Assembly: GCA_002731195.1 (NCBI GenBank)
Contig: PCAI01000055.1
Coordinates: 1-22,330 of the forward strand
Source: Methanobacteriota archaeon
GTDB lineage: Archaea > Thermoplasmatota > Poseidoniia > Poseidoniales > Thalassarchaeaceae
Reading direction: 5' to 3'
DNA: 22,330 nucleotides
Position 1 is the first letter of the stretch, and every line of letters starts with the position of its first letter. The notes beneath the pieces were generated by a model. The model made no database searches. It was not told the DNA's origin and was given only the letters and a program-made list of their open reading frames with translations. Position numbers and translations under genes: made by a program. Shown here piece by piece: positions 15,676 to 22,330 of this stretch.

Positions 15676-17949
15676 ATGTTTGTTCTACGTTCAGAATATG
15701 ATACTGCTGGAGACCAACAGCAAGCCATTGATATGCTAGTTGAACAAATTAATGCTGGAAAAGAACGTTGTATTTTAGTAGGCGTAACTGGTTCTGGGAA
15801 AACATTTGCAATGGCGAATATAATCAAAAGACTACAAATTCCAACGCTTATCCTATCACATAACAAAACATTAGCAAGGCAATTATGGCAAGAAATGTCG
15901 GAGCTTTTTCCTGAAAATGCAGTTGAATATTTTGTAAGTTATTATGATTATTATCAACCGGAAGCATATATACCAGGTAGAGATTTATTTATTGACAAAG
16001 AACTACAAATGAATGAAAGGATCGAGCAAGAGCGATTTTCAACAGTAGCATCTCTTGTTTCAAGGCCGGATGTAATTGCGGTTGGATCTGTGTCAATAAT
16101 ATATGGTTTGAATCCTCCAGAAGTATTTGAGCAGAATCATCTAAGAATATATGTTGGACAAATATGCGACCCTAGAGACATAGTACGAGAATTAGTGAAT
16201 TTACAGTATCGAAGAATAAACGGAGAAATTACGAGAGGAGATATAAGATTACGTGGAGAAGTATTAGATATTTGGATGCCTAGTAGAGATGACCCATTGC
16301 GTATTAAATTTAATTGGGAAGGTATTGATAGTATACAAGTTTGTGAATCTGTATCGTGGGAGAAATTAGATGAAATTGAAGAAGCATGGATTCATCCTAG
16401 AGAATTCTATATGACAGATGAAGAAAAATTTACAGAGGCACTAAAGGATATTGAAGAAGAAATGGAAAATAGGAAAAAATATTTTAATTCTAAAGATATG
16501 GAATTAGAAAGTCATCGTATCGAACAGCGTACACTTTTTGATTTAGAAATGCTATCAGAAGTCGGATCATGTAAAGGTGTTGAAAATTATTCACTACACT
16601 TTGATGGGAGAAAACCGGGGCAAAGGGCATACTGTCTATTGGATTTCTTTGCAAAAAATGCTGAAAAATTTCATAGTGGAGCAGAAAACTATCTTGTAAT
16701 AATGGATGAGTCACATGTTACATTACCACAAGTTGGTGGCATGTATGGAGGAGATTATTCGAGAAAAAAGAATTTGATTGATCATGGATTCAGGTTGCCA
16801 TCTGCCTTTGATAATAGACCACTTAGGATAGAAGAATTTCAAGAACTGATTCCAAAGATGCTCTATGTAAGCGCTACACCTGGCGAGAGAGAATTGAGGC
16901 ATTTAGCAGAAGTAAATAAACAAAAAATACCAGATGGTTTACTTCATGTTAGAAGTAATGGAGGAGGAGGTAATGCAGATCTTAAAAAACCCAAAGTTAA
17001 GAAAACAATGGGAAATATATTGAAAGAAGTGAATGAAATAGCCAGAATGGAAATAAGACCTACTGGATTATTAGATCCAAGAATAGAAGTTAGGCCCACA
17101 GAAGGACAAGTGCAAGACTTGCTAAGTTTGATAAATGAAAGAATTGCATCAAATGAACGAGTTTTGGTTACAGTTTTGACAATAAAATTCGCAGAAGAAG
17201 TTTCAGAATATCTACAGAAAATGGGCATAAAAGCACATTATCTGCACAGTGAAATTGATACTTTAGAAAGAACAGAGATAATTAAAGCACTAAGAATTGG
17301 GCATATTGATGTAATTGTAGGAATAAATTTACTAAGAGAGGGTTTAGATATTCCAGAAGTATCACTAGTTGCAATTTTTGATGCAGATAAACAGGGATTT
17401 CTAAGAAATGAACGTTCTCTATTACAAACAATTGGAAGGGCATCTAGAAACGAAAACGGATTTGTAATTCTTTATGCAGATACTATTTCTCCGTCAATGG
17501 AAGCAGCAATAAATCAAACTATTTCAAGAAGAAGTCGACAAATAAGATACAATGAAAGAAATGATATAATTCCAAAAACAATTTCTAAAAATATACCTAC
17601 CATGGGAGTGGAAATTGAAGATTTGATATCTGGTGTTGCAGGAAAAGGAGAAAAGGGAGGGAAAAGATTAGTCAAGAAATTATCTAGAAAGAAAGGCGTG
17701 GAAAAATTAACGAAAAAATTTAATCTAGGTGCAGGATTATGGAATTCTTCAGATTCAGTTCTTGATAATATTTCACAACCGTTAGATTTGGGACAAGAAA
17801 ATCTTAGAATTTATGAAAGTGACATAGAACAAAATAATCTAATCATAAAATTAAGAAAGGAAATGCATCAAGCTGCAGAAAGATTGGATTTTGAAAGAGC
17901 CGCGGCTATTAGAGATAGGATATATCAGATTAAAAATGCGACGGATTGA
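15676..17949 (+). CDS. uvrB: Excinuclease ABC subunit B (UvrB) with an internal insertion
   Basis: UvrB is the damage-verifying helicase-like subunit of bacterial-type nucleotide excision repair; archaeal copies are thought to come from bacteria by transfer. Walker A G-V-T-G-S-G-K-T is at residues 36-43. The damage-gripping hairpin Y-Y-D-Y-Y-Q-P-E-A-Y follows near 90. D-E-S-H is at 344-347. Motif VI Q-T-I-G-R-A-S-R-N and a C-terminal UVR motif (L-D-F-E-R-A-A-A-I-R-D) are intact. The length is 757 residues against about 660-680 usually. Most of the excess is about 39 residues between A-T-P-G and I-R-P-T-G-L-L-D, including a GGGG tract and Lys-rich segment. A Lys/Gly-rich linker before the UVR motif adds more. 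GAGG, overlapping the ubiA stop, lies 7 nt before ATG. No uvrA or uvrC is in the window. Confidence 0.95.
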   Translation: MFVLRSEYDTAGDQQQAIDMLVEQINAGKERCILVGVTGSGKTFAMANIIKRLQIPTLILSHNKTLARQLWQEMSELFPENAVEYFVSYYDYYQPEAYIPGRDLFIDKELQMNERIEQERFSTVASLVSRPDVIAVGSVSIIYGLNPPEVFEQNHLRIYVGQICDPRDIVRELVNLQYRRINGEITRGDIRLRGEVLDIWMPSRDDPLRIKFNWEGIDSIQVCESVSWEKLDEIEEAWIHPREFYMTDEEKFTEALKDIEEEMENRKKYFNSKDMELESHRIEQRTLFDLEMLSEVGSCKGVENYSLHFDGRKPGQRAYCLLDFFAKNAEKFHSGAENYLVIMDESHVTLPQVGGMYGGDYSRKKNLIDHGFRLPSAFDNRPLRIEEFQELIPKMLYVSATPGERELRHLAEVNKQKIPDGLLHVRSNGGGGNADLKKPKVKKTMGNILKEVNEIARMEIRPTGLLDPRIEVRPTEGQVQDLLSLINERIASNERVLVTVLTIKFAEEVSEYLQKMGIKAHYLHSEIDTLERTEIIKALRIGHIDVIVGINLLREGLDIPEVSLVAIFDADKQGFLRNERSLLQTIGRASRNENGFVILYADTISPSMEAAINQTISRRSRQIRYNERNDIIPKTISKNIPTMGVEIEDLISGVAGKGEKGGKRLVKKLSRKKGVEKLTKKFNLGAGLWNSSDSVLDNISQPLDLGQENLRIYESDIEQNNLIIKLRKEMHQAAERLDFERAAAIRDRIYQIKNATD

Positions 17950-18956
17950 AGTTAAGATGTCTTGTCGCTCTAATCGTGCCCAAATATAGTAAGGACGATT
18001 TTGATGTTCCCGTTAAAGACTATGACTTTGCAAAAATGAATGATGTTACTGCACTAATTGATCAAATGAAAGATGCTGGAGGATTTACAGCAAGTAAATT
18101 AGCAAGAGGAAGAGATATATTAAGAAATGCTCTATCAAAATCAGAAGATAAAGATGTGTTAAATTGGTTATCTTTTCCAGCCTGTTTGTGTGCCACTGGA
18201 ACTAGAGGTTTTTTCTTAGAAGCGATAAAGAATAAAAAATTCAATGTAATAATAACAACCTGTGGGACTTTGGATCATGATATTGCAAGAACGTATGAAG
18301 ATTATTTTCATGGCGATTTTAATTTGGATGATGTAGCATTGGGAGATGAGGGTTTGAATAGATTAGGCAATGTTATTATTCCAAATGAATGCTATGGAGA
18401 GATCCTAGAAGATATCATAATTCCATGGTTAGATGAAATAGAAACAGAGAGAAAGGAAATAAGCCCTGATAATCCATGGTTGGGATTTGGATCTGTTGAA
18501 CTTTGTTGGGCAATGGGAGAAAGAATAAATGATGAGAATTCATTATTGTACTGGGCTGCAAAGAATAGGATCCCAATAGTTATTCCAGGATTATCTGATG
18601 GTGCGATAGGAGCACAACTATTTATGCATAGGCAGAAGAATCCTAATTTTATGATTGATTTTTTAGCCGATGAACAAGTTCTATCAGACCTTACATGGAC
18701 TGCAAAAGAAAGTCATGCGCTAATGATAGGAGGAGGAATTTCGAAACATCATGTAATATGGTGGAATCAATACAGAGGAGGTTTGGATTCTGCTGTAGGA
18801 ATTACTACTGCGCCGGAATATGATGGTTCTTTATCCGGTGCGAGACTACGAGAAGCAATTTCTTGGGGCAAGATTAGACCGGAAGCACCACACGTAGTAA
18901 TTGAAGGAGATGCTAGTCTAATACTACCAATTTTAGGTGCGGATTTATTCAAATAA
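17946..18956 (+). CDS. dys: Deoxyhypusine synthase
   Basis: Deoxyhypusine synthase transfers the aminobutyl group of spermidine to a lysine of aIF5A, using NAD, in the cytoplasm. The family is recognised by G-G-F-T-A-S-K-L, the T-T-C-G-T-L-D-H-D-I segment, and E-Y-D-G-S-L-S-G-A-R followed by S-W-G-K-I. The Lys in W-G-K (309 from TTG, 299 from GTG) corresponds to the catalytic lysine. The start is uncertain. TTG 17946 overlaps the uvrB stop as TTGA and adds a hydrophobic MKLRCLVALIV; GTG 17976 gives MPKYSKDDFDVP, more natural for this enzyme. Neither has an SD site. It ends the quinone-uvrB run. The pairing with uvrB has no obvious functional meaning. Confidence 0.92.
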   Translation: MKLRCLVALIVPKYSKDDFDVPVKDYDFAKMNDVTALIDQMKDAGGFTASKLARGRDILRNALSKSEDKDVLNWLSFPACLCATGTRGFFLEAIKNKKFNVIITTCGTLDHDIARTYEDYFHGDFNLDDVALGDEGLNRLGNVIIPNECYGEILEDIIIPWLDEIETERKEISPDNPWLGFGSVELCWAMGERINDENSLLYWAAKNRIPIVIPGLSDGAIGAQLFMHRQKNPNFMIDFLADEQVLSDLTWTAKESHALMIGGGISKHHVIWWNQYRGGLDSAVGITTAPEYDGSLSGARLREAISWGKIRPEAPHVVIEGDASLILPILGADLFK

Positions 18957-18986
18957 TGTTGAAAAATAGATTACAACCCAATAGTA

Positions 18987-19202
18987 ATGGCTAATAATGG
19001 CACTATGCTGCGATGGGTTATGTCCGTTAGCGATATGGTACAAGGAATGATTGATGAATTGACTGCAGTAATGACAGATGCTGGAAAGCATGATGGCGGA
19101 AACTCCGCTGCTGGAACACGTGTAAGAAAGGCTATGCAAGCTGTAAAAGGCTCTGCACAAGCAGTACGCCTACAAGTACAAGGCGACAAGAACTCTCGTT
19201 AA
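18987..19202 (+). CDS. Small histone H1-like (Hc1-like) protein
   Basis: The 71-residue product has a hydrophobic helix (about 8-30), a Gly/Asn turn at 33-39, and then N-S-A-A-G-T-R-V-R-K-A-M-Q-A-V-K (39-54) in a second helix. The pattern G-N-x-A-A-G-x-R-x-R-K following a helix is that of small bacterial and viral proteins annotated histone H1-like / Hc1, which may bind DNA. Unlike chlamydial Hc1 it lacks a long Lys/Ala tail. The codons are richer in C and G at third positions (GGC, CGT, TCC, CGC) than those of neighbouring genes, which suggests strong expression. ATG 18987 is 30 nt after dys; in-frame ATGs at residues 7, 12 and 17 are alternatives. A DNA-binding role is inferred from motif resemblance only. 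Confidence 0.6.
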   Translation: MANNGTMLRWVMSVSDMVQGMIDELTAVMTDAGKHDGGNSAAGTRVRKAMQAVKGSAQAVRLQVQGDKNSR

Positions 19203-19206
19203 TTAA

Positions 19207-19222
19207 TTTCTTAACTAAGAAA
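19207..19222. terminator. Hairpin between convergent genes
   Basis: TTTCTTA and TAAGAAA are inverted 7-bp arms around 2 nt, just past the stop of the Hc1-like gene and before the convergent epimerase-like gene ends. An A-run follows on plus; the minus strand has a T-run entering the hairpin. It may serve as a weak bidirectional end point; archaeal terminators mainly need T-runs, so confidence is low. Confidence 0.3.
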
Positions 19223-19239
19223 AAAAGTTCAGAATGGAT

Positions 19240-19914
19240 TCAAAGATTTTGTGCAAGCAATTCCATGAGTCCTGTACGCAAAGGCGTGAGGGGATGCCAG
19301 CCATCTCCTCCCGCCCTTAACAATTCTTTATTGAGAAGATTTAAATCCGGTCTTTCTCTTAAATATCCTCTATTTTCTTTTACTGGATTAGGTATCTTAG
19401 ATAGAGATTCTATGGTATGAGAATAATTAATCGAATTAGTATATCTTGACCATAACATCTCTAATTCTTCAAAAACTGAATCATTAGACCATGCTCGTCT
19501 TCCACAAAGATGTAAATGGCCCTTAATATCATTAAATACGTTAGATAATAATAATGATATTATTGCTTCAACTGCATCCCTTATATGAACCCAATAATAG
19601 ACCTCTTCGGTATCGAGAGTTGGTTGAGTGTTATTCTTGACATGTTCTAACCATTCATAGATTATATTTGAACCCCATTTATTTTTACCCTCTGGTATCA
19701 ATAAATCATAGATTGAAATTATTATTCTAGACCTTTTATGAGTAGTTAATCCAGATACTATTAGTATATCTGTATCATCATCTGCATCTATTCCAATTTT
19801 TATGGTATTCTCAGATGGATTATCAACTATTAGGACTCCTGCTCTTGTAAGTCTATCTTTTAATGCGAGATAAAAATAATCTTTTTCTCCATATATACTA
19901 ACTTCTATGGTCAT
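19240..19914 (-). CDS. Miniaturised NAD-epimerase/dehydratase-like protein
   Basis: The 224-residue protein looks like an extended short-chain dehydrogenase that has lost its middle. Residues 1-33 resemble the first Rossmann strand and helix, but the Gly-rich loop is replaced (S-I-Y-G-E-K-D-Y). Later parts keep family features: R-I-I-I-S-I-Y-D-L-L-I-P, a Y-Y-W-V-H-I-R-D-A-V-E-A-I segment equivalent to the V-x-V-x-D-x-V strand-helix, and a C-terminal G-W-H-P-L-T-P-L-R-T-G-L. Usual members have about 310 residues and a catalytic Y-x-x-x-K; I see no such motif here. It is probably non-catalytic, perhaps a binding or regulatory partner (inference). It starts 8 nt after the stop of the aminotransferase gene, so they form an operon. 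Confidence 0.6.
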   Translation of the reverse strand: MTIEVSIYGEKDYFYLALKDRLTRAGVLIVDNPSENTIKIGIDADDDTDILIVSGLTTHKRSRIIISIYDLLIPEGKNKWGSNIIYEWLEHVKNNTQPTLDTEEVYYWVHIRDAVEAIISLLLSNVFNDIKGHLHLCGRRAWSNDSVFEELEMLWSRYTNSINYSHTIESLSKIPNPVKENRGYLRERPDLNLLNKELLRAGGDGWHPLTPLRTGLMELLAQNL

Positions 19915-19922
19915 TTTACCAC

Positions 19923-21434
19923 TTAGGCTAATATTGGTTCAACAGTATCTAGTTGAGAAAAATGAATTAGAGCATCTTTAAGGATTGATATTATTAGATC
20001 TATTTCTGCTGAAGTTAAACCAAAATGTGGTGTGAATCGGATAGCATTTTCTCCTCCATGAATTATTCCTAAACCATTACAACGACACCACTCTTCAACT
20101 AAGCCTGGCCCAACAACTGTAAATCGTGTTGGATCAAGTTCAGCACTTAGTAACAAACCAGTTCCCTGTACTTTTGTAATACAACCAGGTAATTCTTCTG
20201 AAAGTGCATTTAATTTTTCTAAGAATTCTATTCCTCTGTCAACAATATTATTTCTCAATTGTGGAGTAATATTATCCAATACTGCAACAGCCGTCTCTAA
20301 GGCCCTAGGATTTGTGGTCATTGTATTACCATAAATTCCAACAGCATACAAATTAGCAGCCCTTTCACTTAAGCCAACTACAGATAATGGATATTGTCCT
20401 GCATTAAGGGCTTTTGACCATGTTTCCATATCAGGAGATTCACAATCCTCAAATCCTACATAATCAACTATACTTAAGCAGCCCTGTCCTCGTAGGCCAG
20501 CCTGTATCGAATCGACTAATAACAATGTATCATTTTCATTGCATAACCTACGTGCTTCATCATAAAACTCTCTAGTAATGCATAATCCTGGATTTCCTTC
20601 ACCCATTACAGGTTCGATAGCCATTAATTCTATGTAGTCTCCATTTTTATTAGCTTCAGAGAAAGCGTCCTGAAGTCCTGATATATCATTTGGGTTAACA
20701 AGAATAAGATTGTCTCTATCACGAAAACTAGCAAGTTTAGAGTCATATTTAGCTTTGCAAGAGTCTGATATCTGGGCTGGTCGGTCAGTACGCCCGTGGA
20801 ATCCCTGAGTTAATGCTAATAACTTTGTATTTTTACCTTCATGACGCCCTCCCGGAGATGTCATATTGTAGGAATTGACATCAGATATCCTAAGGGAAAT
20901 TGTTACCGATTCAGAACCACTATTTAGGCAAACAAATTTTTTGAAGGGACAATGGCCTCTTTTGTGCCCAACTTCTTGTTTTAGGTTATCTGATAATCTT
21001 TTGTGGCTGAAAGAAGGAGTCATGATATTAGCCATAACCCAATTTTCTTTCATAGTAGATATGACTGTTTCAGGGCCGTGGCCCATACCAAGCATCCCAT
21101 AACCTCCGTTATCATGTAAAACTGCACCATGAGATGTAATAATCCAAGGGCCTCGTGCTGAAATAGCAACATAAGGGTTGATTGTATCTTTGGAATAAAA
21201 GTTAACATAATCATCCTGTAATAATGAAATCAAATCAACTTCATCCATATCTAAAATTTCTTTACCAAAATCGCTTAATAGTTTATCTTGGTTAGAGGTT
21301 GCTTCATCTATCGCTTGACAAAGTGAGTGATCTATTTCACTAAATTTTGAGATTAATGAATCACTTAAACCAGTAGTTTGAGACTTTCCTGATTTATTCC
21401 TAATCTCTTGAAGTTGAACTAGAACCGATGTCAT
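19923..21434 (-). CDS. Class III PLP-dependent aminotransferase
   Basis: This 503-residue enzyme shows the class III fold. Features are N-S-G-S-E-S-V at the phosphate-binding turn, H-G-R-T after the aromatic region, Asp308 in V-D-S-I-Q-A-G as the cofactor-nitrogen ligand, and Lys341 in W-S-K-A-L-N-A-G-Q as the Schiff-base lysine. It would move an amino group between an amine or omega-amino acid and a keto acid; substrate is not predictable from these motifs. In place of the common D-E-V/I-Q-T/S-G it has D-S-I-Q-A-G. About 65 residues precede the core, longer than in acetylornithine or ornithine aminotransferases. It is followed closely by a degenerate epimerase-like gene, a pairing that recalls amino-sugar pathways, although those usually use DegT-type enzymes. 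Confidence 0.85.
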   Translation of the reverse strand: MTSVLVQLQEIRNKSGKSQTTGLSDSLISKFSEIDHSLCQAIDEATSNQDKLLSDFGKEILDMDEVDLISLLQDDYVNFYSKDTINPYVAISARGPWIITSHGAVLHDNGGYGMLGMGHGPETVISTMKENWVMANIMTPSFSHKRLSDNLKQEVGHKRGHCPFKKFVCLNSGSESVTISLRISDVNSYNMTSPGGRHEGKNTKLLALTQGFHGRTDRPAQISDSCKAKYDSKLASFRDRDNLILVNPNDISGLQDAFSEANKNGDYIELMAIEPVMGEGNPGLCITREFYDEARRLCNENDTLLLVDSIQAGLRGQGCLSIVDYVGFEDCESPDMETWSKALNAGQYPLSVVGLSERAANLYAVGIYGNTMTTNPRALETAVAVLDNITPQLRNNIVDRGIEFLEKLNALSEELPGCITKVQGTGLLLSAELDPTRFTVVGPGLVEEWCRCNGLGIIHGGENAIRFTPHFGLTSAEIDLIISILKDALIHFSQLDTVEPILA

Positions 21435-21659
21435 CGACCTTACGAGAAGAGGTGATGTTCATCAATCTATTCAGTAAATAATCTCTTTTCATAAAATGTT
21501 GAATGATGAATTAATGAAATAATGATAAATTCTGATAATCACTCAAATAATTAAAGTAAAATTGATTTTTCAATTGGAAAATTAGATTTAAAATAAATTT
21601 TTATATTGAATTATTAATATGATTCATGGAATATATATAAGTGCCGTTCTTACCTTGGC
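21435..21659. other. AT-rich divergent intergenic region
   Basis: This region separates the minus-strand aminotransferase from the plus-strand PRC-barrel gene. It is very AT-rich and contains a perfect short hairpin (AATTGA-TTTT-TCAATT, 21560-21575) and several poly-A/T stretches. No credible ORF or RNA gene was seen. I see no iterated binding-site repeats that would mark a replication origin. Confidence 0.5.
21630..21640 (+). promoter_or_regulatory. TATA box for the PRC-barrel gene
   Basis: The sequence aatatatataa is the strongest TATA-like element in the window. Transcription would start near 21658-21662, about 50 nt before the preferred ATG at 21711 and almost exactly at an in-frame TTG at 21660. 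Confidence 0.55.
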
Positions 21660-21710
21660 TTGCCTGAGGAAGATGCCGGGGATGCACAAACACCTTTCAG
21701 AGGAAATAAA

Positions 21711-22304
21711 ATGAATGATGAATATAGAATACAAGAATTGATACAAAGAGAAGTATATGTTGGTGATAAATTAGTTGGAATTATTACTGGAGAAAGATTT
21801 CATCCAAGTGATGATTATGTAAAATCAATGCGATTACAAGTCGTTGATAATATTGCCAATGAATACATGAGGAAGCCAGCTGAATATGCTCCTCTTTCAA
21901 AGGAATTAGTACATAGTATACGTTCTGACGGCGGCGTAAAATTGTCAAAATCGATGAGAGAATTGCAAAGAAGATGGAGGAATACCATAAGAATTGATGA
22001 AAAATTGTATGCACCAGATGAATTACGTGACAGGGCAGTATTAGACAATGATGGAGCAGATATTGGTAATGTCATTGGTTTAGTAAAGCTAAAGCGTACA
22101 TACAAAGGACTAGTGGTTAAACCTCATTTCAGAATGAAAACTAAATATGATCTACCAGAAACAATAATTGTTCCAGTAGGGCAATTGTCTAGAACAACAG
22201 CAAGATTAGATGAAATAATACTAAAATGTTCTGCTAAAAGATTGACAACATTACCTAGTTATCTGAAATTAAATAGTAGTGAAATATCTTTTGATAAAGA
22301 GTAA
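21711..22304 (+). CDS. Probable tandem PRC-barrel protein
   Basis: From ATG 21711 the product has 197 residues. Residues about 10-80 (R-E-V-Y-V-G-D-K-L-V-G-I, then A-P-L-S-K-E-L-V) and about 103-185 (A-V-L-D-N-D-G-A-D-I-G-N-V-I-G-L-V, then T-I-I-V-P-V-G-Q-L) both follow the PRC-barrel pattern: a strand ending D/G-x-x-I/V-G, and a later polar-hydrophobic strand with V/I-P-V/L. PRC barrels occur in RimM, photosynthetic reaction centre H subunit, and archaeal CdvA and small stand-alone proteins. No other known domain is seen. GAGG lies 7 nt before ATG 21711, which decides this start. An in-frame TTG at 21660 lies at the predicted transcription start and would add 17 residues on a leaderless message. 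The cellular role is unknown; RNA-processing and cell-division roles of relatives are only suggestions. Confidence 0.65.
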   Translation: MNDEYRIQELIQREVYVGDKLVGIITGERFHPSDDYVKSMRLQVVDNIANEYMRKPAEYAPLSKELVHSIRSDGGVKLSKSMRELQRRWRNTIRIDEKLYAPDELRDRAVLDNDGADIGNVIGLVKLKRTYKGLVVKPHFRMKTKYDLPETIIVPVGQLSRTTARLDEIILKCSAKRLTTLPSYLKLNSSEISFDKE

Positions 22305-22330
22305 GTAATTAGAGTAGTGTTCAAAAACAA

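Noticed and set aside
18945..19189. Overlapping minus-strand frames of 71-72 codons opposite the Hc1-like gene
   Set aside because: They are antisense to the Hc1-like frame, start inside it and encode Ser/Cys-rich sequence with no family resemblance.
21435..21659. AT-rich intergenic region as a possible replication origin
   Set aside because: No repeated origin-recognition motifs and no adjacent cdc6/orc gene; AT-richness and one short hairpin are not enough.

Overview
The window reads as a compact, AT-rich euryarchaeal chromosome segment. The archaeal markers are an archaeal-type ribosomal protein uS2, a deoxyhypusine synthase, a long archaeal FKBP, a geranylgeranyl reductase, and TATA boxes placed about 25-35 nt before many starts. 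The gene mix (aerobic CcmF, UvrB, MqnP-like UbiA, a hydroxyacyl-CoA dehydrogenase/crotonase fusion, a large secreted CxCH/Ig-repeat protein) fits a marine Thermoplasmata relative such as Marine Group II or III. That assignment is inference from gene content; no rRNA is present. I found no tRNA, CRISPR array, transposase or integrase.

Left part (1-5950). A secreted repeat protein runs off the left edge on the minus strand. It diverges from a plus-strand dehydrogenase/crotonase fusion. The next intergenic stretch is not empty. An HxlR-type regulator gene (plus) faces two tiny overlapping minus-strand ORFs of 23 and 29 codons, each with a good Shine-Dalgarno (SD) site. Two near-identical 15-bp palindromes sit one at each divergent promoter. 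Two further winged-helix proteins follow, the first with a likely membrane segment.

Middle part (5947-12786, minus strand). Reading in the direction of transcription: geranylgeranyl reductase and CcmF (overlapping genes), an archaeal FKBP with its own palindromic promoter, an unrecognised 34-codon ORF, a lipoprotein, uS2 with a structured leader, and a tRNA-dihydrouridine synthase.

Right part (12875-22304). A tight plus-strand run holds ubiD-like, ubiA/mqnP-like, uvrB and deoxyhypusine synthase genes, joined by 1-nt or 4-nt overlaps or an SD site overlapping a stop. It is followed by a 71-codon gene resembling the histone H1-like Hc1 family. A convergent minus-strand pair encodes a class III aminotransferase and a shrunken epimerase-like protein. 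The window ends with a protein that appears to carry two PRC-barrel domains.

Functionally, UbiD, UbiA, geranylgeranyl reductase and CcmF suggest a local concentration of respiratory quinone, lipid and cytochrome c biogenesis genes. FKBP, uS2, Dus and Dys serve protein synthesis and folding. The most unusual items are the HxlR/twin-operator/mini-ORF module, the Hc1-like protein, and the miniaturised SDR beside an aminotransferase.
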